NCBI GenBank assembly: GCA_019359495.1
Contig: JAHHHF010000064.1
Span: 62,001 to 126,000 of the forward strand
Direction of reading: 5' to 3'
Source: Goleter apudmare HA4340-LM2
Lineage (GTDB): Bacteria; Cyanobacteriota; Cyanobacteriia; Cyanobacteriales; Nostocaceae
Length of the DNA: 64,000 nucleotides
Position 1 is the stretch's first letter. Every line of letters starts with the position of its first letter. Shown here one piece after another: positions 16,953 to 25,066 of the stretch. The notes below the pieces were generated by a model. That model saw only the letters and a list, made by a program, of their open reading frames with translations. It did not search any database and had not been told where the DNA came from. A program made the translations under genes and the position numbers.

Positions 16953-17351
16953 TTAGCCGATGAATACAGTACCCACAGCAATCACTTGTCCTACAGGTAA
17001 ATCGCTAGGATCGTTACAAGTCGAGGCAATATCACCATTACGCGCCGCCATCTTACCGTTGATTTTGACTGTGGGAGAACCAATTTTAATCGTTCCCTTA
17101 TTTGCCGGTGGATTTTGAAATGTCGTCCCAGGCGGGGTAGGAATATGGGGTGGCGTATTATCTGCGGTACTATCCACCGTCGCGGCTGGCTTCCCCATGA
17201 TGTTGACATCACTGCTGAGGTTACTATTAATGATGCCTGTAAATGGATGCGGTAGGGGCGTTGGTACTAAGCTTGGCCCTGCTGGAACCATGACAATGTG
17301 TGTATCGATGGCGAAAATTTGGTCGCCTTGTTTAGCTGCGGGTTGTGGCAT
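16953..17351 (-). CDS. PAAR-like spike-tip protein (Afp10-like)
   Basis: 132 aa, starting MPQPAAKQGDQI and containing repeated Gly/Pro turns (NIMGKPAATVDS, IKIGSPTVKINGKMAARNGD) of the PAAR/DUF4150-type cone. PAAR proteins sharpen the tip of VgrG-like spikes and can carry effector extensions. This one has none, so it is a plain tip. It has one Cys (ASTCNDP) and few His for zinc binding, as in other short PAAR-like proteins. Placed between gp25 and the spike protein, as in Afp/PVC loci. Confidence 0.85.
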   Translation of the reverse strand: MPQPAAKQGDQIFAIDTHIVMVPAGPSLVPTPLPHPFTGIINSNLSSDVNIMGKPAATVDSTADNTPPHIPTPPGTTFQNPPANKGTIKIGSPTVKINGKMAARNGDIASTCNDPSDLPVGQVIAVGTVFIG

Positions 17352-17417
17352 AAGAATTTAAGAATGGGGCATTGGGAAATAGGGAGATGAGGTAAACAAA
17401 CACCAAATAACAAATAA
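17352..17417. repeat. Short intergenic repeat
   Basis: A gap of 66 bp with a GGGGCATTGGG unit and a CACCAAATAACAAATAAC run that is also found upstream of the DUF4157 gene (~9640-9670) and near 19360. No gene. Confidence 0.5.
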
Positions 17418-18062
17418 CTAATTCAAATTAATAACTGCACCTTTGATATTCATCGTGCTGTTAGCCTTAATATCCATCCCGGCACTGGCTTCGATTTTGC
17501 TATCGGTTGAGGATTTAATTTCGATTTTTTGGGCGTCTAACTTGATTGTTCCTTTACTTGCTTGTAAGTTAATATCTTTTTCACTAGTAATAGTGACGGA
17601 GTTATTTTTCGTATCAAACACTAAACTGTTTTTGCCAGATTTATCGATAATTTCTATTTTTTCTTGACCATCTTCATCATTGAGACGAATTTCATGACCA
17701 CTGCGAGATTTGATGACTCTAATATTATTTTTACCATCATCATTACTCACTGGTGGTGCGTCTTTGCCATTCCACAAAACACCAATAACGTAAGGAAAGC
17801 GCAAATCACCTTGTTCAAAAGCTACTAACACCTCATCATCGACTTCTGGCAAGAAATAAATCCCTCTTTGTTTACCTGCCATTGGGCTAGCAATTCTCGC
17901 CCAATTACTTTCATCTTGGTCGCTTAACCAAGGAAAACTAACTTTAACTCGTCCTAATTTGTCGGGGTCATTATTGTTAGTAACTATGCCAATTACTACA
18001 CCATAAATATGTTGTTTATTTATTTGTTGCACATCAACTATCAGGTCGTAAAAATTTGACAT
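17418..18062 (-). CDS. Spike protein, gp5/VgrG OB-fold plus beta-helix (second half of Afp8)
   Basis: 214 aa. Residues ~18-100 are the phage baseplate spike OB-fold (YGVVIGIVTNNNDPDKLGRVKVSFPWL, then WARIASPMAGKQRGIYFLPEVDDEVLVAFEQGD, the VgrG consensus). Residues ~110-214 are an alternating beta-helix (ITSEKDINLQAS, GTIKLDAQKIEIKSS). In Afp8/VgrG the OB-fold and the gp27-like hub are one polypeptide; here the hub is the separate upstream gene (18240-19304). Trimers of this protein would form the needle that punctures the target. Confidence 0.87.
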   Translation of the reverse strand: MSNFYDLIVDVQQINKQHIYGVVIGIVTNNNDPDKLGRVKVSFPWLSDQDESNWARIASPMAGKQRGIYFLPEVDDEVLVAFEQGDLRFPYVIGVLWNGKDAPPVSNDDGKNNIRVIKSRSGHEIRLNDEDGQEKIEIIDKSGKNSLVFDTKNNSVTITSEKDINLQASKGTIKLDAQKIEIKSSTDSKIEASAGMDIKANSTMNIKGAVINLN

Positions 18063-18239
18063 CTCTCTTATTTCTCCAAATTAATCTTAAATTTTTGACT
18101 TGAAACATCTCCTTTTTTCTCTCTGCTCACTCTGCGCCTCTGCGGTTAAATAAAATTAATTTCTAACCGCAGAATAGCAGAGAAAAGAGACGAAAGAGTA
18201 TAGATATAATTGGAAGGTTGACGCTTAACAAATTATTAT
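18063..18239. repeat. Intergenic hairpin repeat between the two spike genes
   Basis: 177 bp within the operon containing an inverted repeat CTGCGGTTA/TAACCGCAG (~18139-18173) around an A/T loop, preceded by CTCTGCTCACTCTGCGC. This is a common cyanobacterial interspersed repeat. It lies exactly where a fused spike gene would be continuous, and may be an mRNA processing or stabilising element. Confidence 0.5.
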
Positions 18240-19304
18240 TCATATAGAATTTTTGTGTACTGTGAAATAAGTATAGTAACCGCGATCGCTCCTGTAGCGG
18301 TGGGTAACATTGGTAACATAATATAAACCACTAAAATTTTTCCCTAAATCATTCAATCTGATGACCTTACCGGGTTCTAAGTCTGTGCGTCCCCAACAAA
18401 CTCCTTCCCCAGCAATGAACCCTAAAACACCGTGATTTAAGTTACCCTGGGCTAATTGGTCGGCTTCGGCTTGACTCATAACTGGGCGATCGCTGATAAA
18501 ATTAGCAGCTGTACCAAAAGCACTTTGGGAAACATCTGCACCAGATTTTTTACCGCCCATTTTGGTCGTTACGCTATCTTTGGCAGCTTTCGCTACAATT
18601 GCTTTTTTATCTTTGTGGTTCCATCCCTGGACCGTGACTTGAGAGGGAATTTGCACAGTAGACATGCGAGGATAAAATTCCAATAAATCCTGTTCTAAAG
18701 ACAAGTTTAATGTTTGACCACCAGTATTATTAACAGGTCGAAAAAACAAAGTTTTATCTTCTACAAATACCTCGTCGTTAATTTGCCTAGCGCGTTGTTG
18801 TAGAAATTCTAGGTCTGTTTGATTAGCTTGCAGAATATATTCATGTATCACCTTACTATCCGTAACTTTAGCTTCTAATCCTGCCTCACCTGCAATTTGT
18901 GATGCAATATCGCTATCCTTTTTTTTGATAAAAGTACGAGTTTTAGAACCACGTTGTAAACGATGCCGACGGTCATAACCACGTACTGTTAAACTAGGAG
19001 GGCGATCGCTAGTAAACTCTGGTTCTAAAGCTGTGATTTCCCCGTTCATCACTGTGGCTAACCCGTCCACATAACCCATTTTGATTGTGACTGCATCGCC
19101 AAGCTGGAATTTATCCATCCATTCCATTCCTTGAGTTCGAGTTGCTGAACCTGTAAATTCCAAGGTGAACATACTGGGTAAATTTAAGTCCTTATCTACA
19201 GTCAGTGCGATCGCATGGGATTCTTGCTCAACCGATAAAGGTGAATTGTTGAGTAAAATGTCAAAATCGGCAACTAGGGGACTATTGGGTTTAGCAACTG
19301 GCAT
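18240..19304 (-). CDS. gp27/gpD-like spike hub protein (first half of Afp8)
   Basis: 354 aa of the phage late control gene D / gp27 family: FTLEFTGSATRTQGMEWMDKFQLGDAVTIKMGY (two blocks near 41-75), LTVRGYDRRHRLQRGSKTRTF (~104-124), and the LQANQTDLEFLQQRARQINDEVFVEDKTLFFRP stretch (~153-186), which is typical. The hub trimer links the tube to the gp5-like needle. VgrG-type fusions are longer (500+ aa), so this is the stand-alone hub. Confidence 0.87.
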   Translation of the reverse strand: MPVAKPNSPLVADFDILLNNSPLSVEQESHAIALTVDKDLNLPSMFTLEFTGSATRTQGMEWMDKFQLGDAVTIKMGYVDGLATVMNGEITALEPEFTSDRPPSLTVRGYDRRHRLQRGSKTRTFIKKKDSDIASQIAGEAGLEAKVTDSKVIHEYILQANQTDLEFLQQRARQINDEVFVEDKTLFFRPVNNTGGQTLNLSLEQDLLEFYPRMSTVQIPSQVTVQGWNHKDKKAIVAKAAKDSVTTKMGGKKSGADVSQSAFGTAANFISDRPVMSQAEADQLAQGNLNHGVLGFIAGEGVCWGRTDLEPGKVIRLNDLGKNFSGLYYVTNVTHRYRSDRGYYTYFTVHKNSI

Positions 19305-19372
19305 ATTTATTAATTCAAATTAAGGAAACTGGATTGTTATTGGGGGTTTGTTCATTAATAACAAATAACAAA

Positions 19373-20080
19373 TTAAACATCACGTACTTTGGGAATCGTT
19401 AAAGTGCGTCCTACTTTTAAATTACGTGGGTCATCAATACTGTTAGCCTCAGCAATAATCCGCCAGCGTTTGGGGTCACGATAGACATCAGCTGCAAGAC
19501 TGCTGAGGGTTTCACCTCCCCTAACCATGCGGGTTGTCAGTTCAGGATCGGTTTTGCGTTTATCTAATTTCGGGTCAAGAAACTCTACAAAGGTGACATT
19601 TAAATTGGCGCGGACAGGTTTACCATCTCTGGTGAATTGAGTAAACTTTTGGGTCAAACTGCTGATGACACCAATAAAAGGTAAATCTGAACCTACAGGT
19701 GCTTCACCCCAAGAAACTTCACAGACTCGTGGTTGATCTTCCCCCTTTTCAATACGGGTGAGGGTAACTATTTTATTTGTCTCTTGTCGCACATCTGCTA
19801 TAGCTTGATTATTTTTACCCACAGGTGCGGTAACATCAAAAAACAGTTCCATACTTAACTGACGACTACCACCACCACCAAAGGAAATTGTCGGTGCATT
19901 GATTTTGCTTTGACTGTTGGCGTTTCCACTGGTTGAGTTCTGTGGTGGACTCCAAGTTACAGATTTGGTAATGGAATAAGACTCTGGGTTAAATAACACC
20001 TCTATTGGTGTTAAACGCTGGTAGTTTTCACCCTTTTTGGCAAAGGGGGTAATGGTCAACTTTTCTAGCTTGGCACTCAT
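19373..20080 (-). CDS. CIS tube/baseplate adaptor with LysM (Afp7-like)
   Basis: 235 aa. Residues ~1-170 match the CIS tube-protein N-terminal domain (LTPIEVLFNPESYSITKSVTW; LSMELFFDVTAP; NLNVTFVEF). Residues ~185-232 are a LysM-like domain (RMVRGGETLSSLAADVYRDPKRWRIIAEANSIDDPRNLKVGRTLTIP, seen as two halves). Afp7-type proteins join the first tube ring to the hub; the LysM here is structural rather than for cell-wall binding (family knowledge). Position next to the hub gene agrees. Confidence 0.87.
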   Translation of the reverse strand: MSAKLEKLTITPFAKKGENYQRLTPIEVLFNPESYSITKSVTWSPPQNSTSGNANSQSKINAPTISFGGGGSRQLSMELFFDVTAPVGKNNQAIADVRQETNKIVTLTRIEKGEDQPRVCEVSWGEAPVGSDLPFIGVISSLTQKFTQFTRDGKPVRANLNVTFVEFLDPKLDKRKTDPELTTRMVRGGETLSSLAADVYRDPKRWRIIAEANSIDDPRNLKVGRTLTIPKVRDV

Positions 20081-20111
20081 ACTAATTCGTAATTTTCTTT
20101 TAATAGGAATA

Positions 20112-21425
20112 TCATCTTCCTAGACCTCGACGTTCACGTTCTACTATCATGCGACGCATGATAATTCGGCTTACTTGTTCTGCTAGTTCTGCCACATTCA
20201 CATTACTTTCAGTTGCAGGAATAGTTGCTGTTGGGGTGACAGAGGTAGAGATGGGAGTGATTGTTTCCTCTGATGCTACTTCATTACCACCTCGCTGAAT
20301 CAACCCACCGTTGCTAGCAGGCTTCACTACTAAAGGTAAGGAATTGCTAATATTGGGTGTAGGAGAAGCAGAAACCACACCATCAGAGATTTTTGTCTGT
20401 ACTTGTATTCCTGTGCTGTTTTGCACTGCAACTTCTGGGGTAAGTTGTCGCTGTACCATCGGTAATGGTGTTTTATAGACCAATTTGGGTGGAGGTGAAA
20501 CAACAGTTGTAGCCTTGTTAGCAGTGGGTTTGTGTTGAATTGTTTCCGTATTTTTACTTAAAACTTGGTTTTTAATTATAGTATTTTCAGCTTGTGAATG
20601 AGCAGAGATATTACTGTGAGTTTCTGGCGATCGCATTACCAAATCTGTAGTTTGATACTGTCGCTGAACGGCAGTCTCTCCAGCAGCAGGATAGCCTGTA
20701 CTTGCTGGTTTTGCTTGAATAACACCAGAGGATACAGCCAGCCGAAATGAAGGCGACAGAGGCAAGGCAGCAGTAGTAAACGGGGGAGTTACAGAAGTTG
20801 CAATACCAGGTTGAGATGTGTATAAAGAAGTACTGCTATCAGAAGTTGAATCTGAAGAGTATGAAGAACTACTTACACCAGAAGCAGCATCAGCAGAGTC
20901 CGAAGAACTACTTACACCAGAAAAACCATCTGTTGTCACCGAGGGTTTGCGACTAATGCGAAACTTGCCTGATGGTAAGTCAGGACTAGAATCAGCTGGT
21001 GTAGGTAGTTTATCTATAAATCTTGTCACCTCCTCCTGTGACTCTTGCCTTTGGATAACTGGGGGAAGAGGGGAAGCAACTTGATTTGTAGTAGCTGGGG
21101 AAGCGATAACTTTGACCTGATTTATGAACTGGGTATCAGATTCTGATGCAGGTAATCGTTGTACTCGCCAAGTCAAGGATGGAGATTCGCCACCACGCAA
21201 TTCCACACGTTTGTAGTTTGAGCGTTGAGCGATCGCAGTTGGTTGTAAACTAGCAACTTGATAACGTGCGGCGATAGTTTCCGGTAGCGCTAAACGTTGG
21301 ATAATGCGATCGCTTGCCGATTGAATAGCACCATAATGCCCGTGGGGATTTTGCGTATCAATCACACCAGGTAAATCCACCACTCGCCGTTGCAATCGTT
21401 GCCCCAATAAGCTAAATTCAGCCAT
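20112..21425 (-). CDS. Low-complexity CIS-operon protein with recurrent IQR/VQR motifs
   Basis: 437 aa, not recognised as a known fold. The first ~70 residues are moderately ordered (MAEFSLLGQRLQRRVVDLPGV). The centre is Ser/Thr/Pro/Gln-rich, including a run of SSSDSADAASGVSSSS type (~170-205), and must be disordered. The last ~30 residues (VAELAEQVSRIIMRRMIVERER) form an amphipathic helix. At least six [VIL]QR motifs are scattered through the chain (IIQRLALPE, VIQRQES, AVQRQYQ, MVQRQLT, LIQRGGN), the same motif that surrounds the DUF4157 protein's repeats. Proteins of this position and design occur in CIS loci. A linker, adaptor or cargo-loading role is inference. Confidence 0.6.
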   Translation of the reverse strand: MAEFSLLGQRLQRRVVDLPGVIDTQNPHGHYGAIQSASDRIIQRLALPETIAARYQVASLQPTAIAQRSNYKRVELRGGESPSLTWRVQRLPASESDTQFINQVKVIASPATTNQVASPLPPVIQRQESQEEVTRFIDKLPTPADSSPDLPSGKFRISRKPSVTTDGFSGVSSSSDSADAASGVSSSSYSSDSTSDSSTSLYTSQPGIATSVTPPFTTAALPLSPSFRLAVSSGVIQAKPASTGYPAAGETAVQRQYQTTDLVMRSPETHSNISAHSQAENTIIKNQVLSKNTETIQHKPTANKATTVVSPPPKLVYKTPLPMVQRQLTPEVAVQNSTGIQVQTKISDGVVSASPTPNISNSLPLVVKPASNGGLIQRGGNEVASEETITPISTSVTPTATIPATESNVNVAELAEQVSRIIMRRMIVERERRGLGR

Positions 21426-21526
21426 AACTTACGGTTCTCTAGTCGTTTTAGTTCTGGTCAGATCCCCAAGTTCTCAAAGAAGTCGGGAATCTCGTAGCCC
21501 ATCAAACAAATTCATGGCATGAACTA

Positions 21527-21775
21527 CTAATCCACTTGAAAATTCAAAACACCAGACTCTGGCTGGACAACTTCATTCAATCGCTGATTAATCTTGGCAA
21601 CTTCCTGAGTCCACCGATGTCTTTCGGCATGTTCCATTACTAACAATGAGTCATGAGACCAGTGAAAATGATAAGCAATATAGGCTACCTCCTCGTAGAG
21701 ACGGTTGAGGGGGTAGCCGACAATTCCCCCGGTTGGTCTATTTCTACCTCCAGTGCTTGCTGACAGTGAGGACAA
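21527..21775 (-). CDS. DUF6760-like tail-assembly partner (Afp6-like)
   Basis: 82 aa if started at TTG 21775. The conserved core is GYPLNRLYEEVAYIAYHFHW followed by MEHAERHRWTQEVAKINQRL, matching the short DUF6760/Afp6-like proteins of CIS loci. No ATG precedes the core. The only in-frame start is a TTG inside the upstream gene, and the ORF overlaps that gene by 91 bp in the -1 frame. The protein may therefore be made by a -1 frameshift from the upstream chaperone gene, as for phage tail assembly chaperones, or from the TTG. Confidence 0.7.
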   Translation of the reverse strand: MSSLSASTGGRNRPTGGIVGYPLNRLYEEVAYIAYHFHWSHDSLLVMEHAERHRWTQEVAKINQRLNEVVQPESGVLNFQVD

Positions 21776-22083
21776 AGAAACTTCAGGCTACGTGTGCCAT
21801 TGCCATTGATGCGATTATATAAATCCTGCAAATATGAGATATCTCCCGCAAATAAACCCTCAATCACTTGGGGAGTAATCATATCTAGGGAACCCAGGCG
21901 CGTTACCACCCGTGACAACAAAATCAGAATCAGATAAGCAGGATTGTTTTGTACACGCGGATCTTTCAAAGGCAAAATTTCATCTGCACCCGTCGCCAAC
22001 CGCATCACACCTTCTCGATGCAGATTGCCCTCTGAGTCTACATAACCCATTGGCAAAGTGAATTCATACTCTGTGCGAAACAT
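21685..22083 (-). CDS. Tail assembly chaperone-like protein with CxxC
   Basis: 132 aa from ATG 22083; the frame opens three codons earlier with TTG. MFRTEYEFTLPMGYVDSEGNLHREGVMRLAT and DEILPLKDPRVQNNPAYL, then the TRLGSLDMITPQVIEGLFAGDISYLQDLYNRING segment, match the phage tail-assembly protein family of CIS operons. A zinc-knuckle-like CPHC (~110) precedes the end. The C-terminal EIDQPGELSATPSTVSTRR looks like a frame that has run past the point where homologues continue into the YEEVAYIAYHF module. It is placed between the tube gene and the IQR-motif protein. Confidence 0.75.
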   Translation of the reverse strand: MFRTEYEFTLPMGYVDSEGNLHREGVMRLATGADEILPLKDPRVQNNPAYLILILLSRVVTRLGSLDMITPQVIEGLFAGDISYLQDLYNRINGNGTRSLKFLCPHCQQALEVEIDQPGELSATPSTVSTRR

Positions 22084-22176
22084 AGATAACAACTCTCAAA
22101 CTGTATTCACAGTTCGTAGTAAGGACTTTAGTCCTTCATAACTTAAGCACTAAAGTGCTTACTACAAACCCATAAT
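22084..22176. repeat. Double hairpin between tube and chaperone genes
   Basis: Two near-perfect hairpins stand side by side: AAGGACTTTAGTCCTT (22121-22136) and AAGCACTAAAGTGCTT (22145-22160), enclosed by GTAGT/ACTAC (22116-22120 and 22161-22165). Downstream of the highly needed tube gene, this could stabilise or attenuate the transcript and set the stoichiometry of tube over downstream proteins. It is also a known type of cyanobacterial interspersed repeat. Confidence 0.6.
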
Positions 22177-22611
22177 TTATTTCACGCGTTCTAGACGTTC
22201 ACAAACGATAGTGAATGTATCAATCGCCACATCATTACCCTTGGCATTAAAACTAGGGCCAACATACTTACTCGCCCAAGCATTAATAAAGTTCCAACGG
22301 GCTTTTTCCTGTGAAGGATCAGCCTCATCTAGAATTACAATCGAACCATTTTGACGCTGTACATTGCCATTTACAGCATCAAGATGCCAGTTATACAGCT
22401 TGAGTGAGTCAGTCACACCCCATTTGAGAGTAATATCTGGAAATTTCGCCATACCGGGCAATTTGCGTGCTGTCGTCACATCACCACCTTCCCGATATTC
22501 AACCACCTGGACTTCAGAACCAAAACCGCTACATTCTGCAAACCCCGCTTCAATAATTCCTTGAATTTCTACTTTGAAGCGGTAATTCTTGTAAGGATCT
22601 ACCCTTGCCAT
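22177..22611 (-). CDS. CIS inner tube protein (Afp1/5, Hcp-like)
   Basis: 144 aa, the standard length of CIS tube proteins (about 145-155). DPYKNYRFKVEIQGIIEAGFAECSGFGSEVQVVEYREGG (two segments) and KFPDITLKWGVTDSLKLYNW are the T4-gp19-like tail tube signature. The end, AIDTFTIVCERLERVK, is also typical. It polymerises into the hexameric tube that is driven into the target. Only one tube gene is present in the locus. It is separated from the sheath gene by 128 bp. Confidence 0.92.
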   Translation of the reverse strand: MARVDPYKNYRFKVEIQGIIEAGFAECSGFGSEVQVVEYREGGDVTTARKLPGMAKFPDITLKWGVTDSLKLYNWHLDAVNGNVQRQNGSIVILDEADPSQEKARWNFINAWASKYVGPSFNAKGNDVAIDTFTIVCERLERVK

Positions 22612-22739
22612 GTATAACTCTCCTGAAAATTGTTAAATTTCGGTAACAGATTCAAATTCTCAAAAACTAGTCCGATGCGTCATTAGTTAGCAAAGACGCA
22701 AAGTACACAAAGAAAGAGGAAGAGAATTGTAATGACGAA
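22612..22739. other. Intergenic between sheath and tube
   Basis: 128 bp. Contains a GACGCAAAGTACACAAAG unit of the type common in Nostoc spacers. No ORF. Confidence 0.4.
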
Positions 22740-23918
22740 TTAACTCCCCGTAGTTTGCTGAATACGGAAAATCACAAATTCCGCCGGCTTGACAATTGCT
22801 ACACCAACTTCTGTAACTACTTGTCCCCGTTCCCGCACATCTGCTGGATTTGTCTCAGCATCACATTTAACAAAGAAGGCTTTAGCGGGAGTTTCACCAA
22901 ATAGCGCCCCATCTCGCCATTGTCCTAATAAAAAGTCACCCACGTTGCGTTTGATACGTTCCCATAATGCCGGAGTGTTGGGTTCAAACACTGCAAATTG
23001 CGTCCCCTCATCAATAGACTCACGCAGAAAGTTAAAGAAACGCCGAGTACTAATGTATTTAAATTCACCATTATCATCTCCTCCCAGCGTCCGTGCCCCC
23101 CAGATTTTCATATTGCCATCAAAGGCGCGGATGACGTTGATACCTTTGGGATTCAAACCTTCTTGGTTAGCTTTGGTGAGTTTGCGCTCCAAGTCAACAG
23201 CACCCCGAACTACTTCATTAGCAGGGGCTTTAAATACTCCCCGTTCGCCATCCACACGGGCATAGACCCCAGCCACATGTCCGCTTGGTGGTTGGTTAAT
23301 AATTGTGCTGGTTACAGGGTCGAAGACTTTAATCCACGGGAAGTAAAGCGCAGCGTAATTACTATTTTTGGTTGGTAAGCTAGCACCTTCTCCACTCGTA
23401 GCACCCCGGATTGCTTCTGGTGTAAGGGCTGAGGGGTTTGGCGTCCCATCTAATACAGCCACGCGATCGCGCAATTTCTCACAGTGATCTATGATAGCTT
23501 CTTGTTGGGCTTTACTAGTTGCCCCCGGCACAGCTACGATCGCAATTTCATCTATAGGTTCAAATTTTTCTAATTCTTCTGCGGGTGTAGTCAAAGCATT
23601 AGCATCAGCTACCCGCAATACCCAAATCCTAGTCCCACCGTTATTAAAAAACCCATAAACCGCCAGTGCTAAGGTTTTGTTACCTGCTTGAATATCACCA
23701 AAGCTATTCTTAAACTCCTCCCAATTAGTAATTAGTTGCGGTTCTGCGGCTGGCGCTACAGTGAATGTTTCTGTAGTGCTACCAGGACGTAATGGCATAG
23801 TGACATTATTGGCAACTACACCAATAAACCCGGCTGTACTAGTTCCAACTCCCGCAATTGGTCTAGCTAAAGGCGGGACTTCTTCAACATAAACACCTGG
23901 TGCAAGATATTGTGGCAT
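22740..23918 (-). CDS. CIS contractile sheath protein (Afp2-4-like)
   Basis: A 392-aa sheath subunit. It opens with LAPGVYVEEVPPLARPIAGVGTSTAGFIG (N-terminal handshake strand; the APGVYxEE motif is diagnostic). The middle has LALAVYGFFNNGGTRIWVLRVAD. The conserved C-terminal domain contains INVIRAFDGNMKIWGARTLG, FKYISTRRFFNFLRESI and GQWRDGALFGETPAKAFFVKCD. It ends in VIVxPAEFVIFRIQQ type. Contraction of this sheath powers injection. There is a single sheath gene, while Afp/PVC have three. Confidence 0.95.
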   Translation of the reverse strand: MPQYLAPGVYVEEVPPLARPIAGVGTSTAGFIGVVANNVTMPLRPGSTTETFTVAPAAEPQLITNWEEFKNSFGDIQAGNKTLALAVYGFFNNGGTRIWVLRVADANALTTPAEELEKFEPIDEIAIVAVPGATSKAQQEAIIDHCEKLRDRVAVLDGTPNPSALTPEAIRGATSGEGASLPTKNSNYAALYFPWIKVFDPVTSTIINQPPSGHVAGVYARVDGERGVFKAPANEVVRGAVDLERKLTKANQEGLNPKGINVIRAFDGNMKIWGARTLGGDDNGEFKYISTRRFFNFLRESIDEGTQFAVFEPNTPALWERIKRNVGDFLLGQWRDGALFGETPAKAFFVKCDAETNPADVRERGQVVTEVGVAIVKPAEFVIFRIQQTTGS

Positions 23919-23937
23919 AGATTAATTCTCCTAATCT

Positions 23938-24747
23938 TTAGGTCAATCGGACGCTGTAATTCCCGTTGGCTAGTGCTGGCACTGTAATCGGGAAAGTCTG
24001 TGCTGTAGTACCTGGTCTTTGCACACGCAAGGTGTAACTACCAGATGCTAAGAGGCTGAAACCGAAGTTGCCTTCTGAGTCGGTAGCGACACTTAGGTTG
24101 TTCTCAGCCAACACCACCGTTGCATTCACAATCGGCTGGTTATTGGTATCTGTAACCTGTCCACCAATTTGAAAGGTGCTTGCGCCGTTAAAACGTAATT
24201 CATGGGTAAGTGCCAAGGGTGAAATTTGTGGTTCGGATGTCACCATTGCAATGGTGATGGTCACAGCTATGGAAGCGCGTAGTGGTGTACCGAGAGAAGT
24301 CCAAAACTCCGCCGGACTTTTTAGCCCATCGGCGGCGGTAATCATCATCGGTAAGGATGGCTTTTGACCTTGCAAACTGCCCTGCAAAAATGGCTCTGGA
24401 ATTGTCGGGTAGCGAGATAATACTTGCAATACTTGACCCAGAAGTCGCTGTTCCTGCAATGCCAATTCAGTCCCACCCACAGGCCAAGCCGTAATTAAGT
24501 AAGTACAAGCAACTCGCAACGGTGGGGGAATAATAGTTGCTTGACCATTGCGACGTTCAATACTCGGTTCGTTGTCGCGTAGTTCGACATTCTCCCGAAT
24601 ATCGTAGAGGAATAAATCAATAGCCGTCTGTTGGGGGTTGAACTGTTCTACTGGACGTTCAAACACAATCCGTGCTGTTGCCAGTTCTGGGGGTAGACCT
24701 GGCTGGGTCAAGAGAGCTTGCAAAGTTAAGCTTAAATCACGAATCAT
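23938..24747 (-). CDS. CIS cap/terminator protein with DUF4255 (Pvc16-like)
   Basis: A 269-aa protein. DUF4255/Pvc16_N covers ~1-185 (MIRDLSLTLQALLTQPGLPPEL, IDLFLYDIRENVELRDNEPSIERR, LAPLRV-type and TPLRASIAVTITIAM), followed by a carboxypeptidase-regulatory-like beta-sandwich (~190-269: FQIGGQVTDTNNQPIVNATVVL). The family caps the tube and sheath at the end opposite the baseplate. It is the first gene of the operon; the sheath follows 19 bp later. The extra sandwich domain is outside the plain Afp16 architecture and might anchor the particle end to a surface. Confidence 0.85.
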   Translation of the reverse strand: MIRDLSLTLQALLTQPGLPPELATARIVFERPVEQFNPQQTAIDLFLYDIRENVELRDNEPSIERRNGQATIIPPPLRVACTYLITAWPVGGTELALQEQRLLGQVLQVLSRYPTIPEPFLQGSLQGQKPSLPMMITAADGLKSPAEFWTSLGTPLRASIAVTITIAMVTSEPQISPLALTHELRFNGASTFQIGGQVTDTNNQPIVNATVVLAENNLSVATDSEGNFGFSLLASGSYTLRVQRPGTTAQTFPITVPALANGNYSVRLT

Positions 24748-25066
24748 GATCAGTTCATCAAAAATTATGGGGATTTATAAATCAATCTTGGTAATTCTCG
24801 ATTAATTGCATTTTCCAATTACATCTAGTACGGGCGTCACAAATAATTTGGCATCCATTTGATGAATCCAAAATGATTTAATCCCATATTTCAAATGAGA
24901 CTATAACTATTTAACTTGTGAAAATTATCTGGAACTGAGTTAACCTTTGCTTTAAAATAGACCCTGCTGAAATTGTTCCAACAAGTAAATTTGAGCTAAA
25001 AATACACACTTTTTACAAATCAACTCATTCCCATGATTTTGTATCAATATATACGTATTTACACTT
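24748..25066 (-). promoter_or_regulatory. Upstream region of the CIS operon
   Basis: About 320 bp without an ORF, upstream of the first CIS gene. On the minus strand a weak sigma70-like pair, TTGGAA (24976-24981) and TATTTT (24954-24959) with 16 bp between, could start a leader of about 200 nt. This is a guess; no operator or strong box is evident. Confidence 0.25.

Noticed and set aside
4757-24747. Prophage
   Set aside because: Only tail/CIS parts are present: no capsid, terminase, integrase, lysis or replication genes, and the DUF4157, DUF4255 and split-spike set is CIS-specific.
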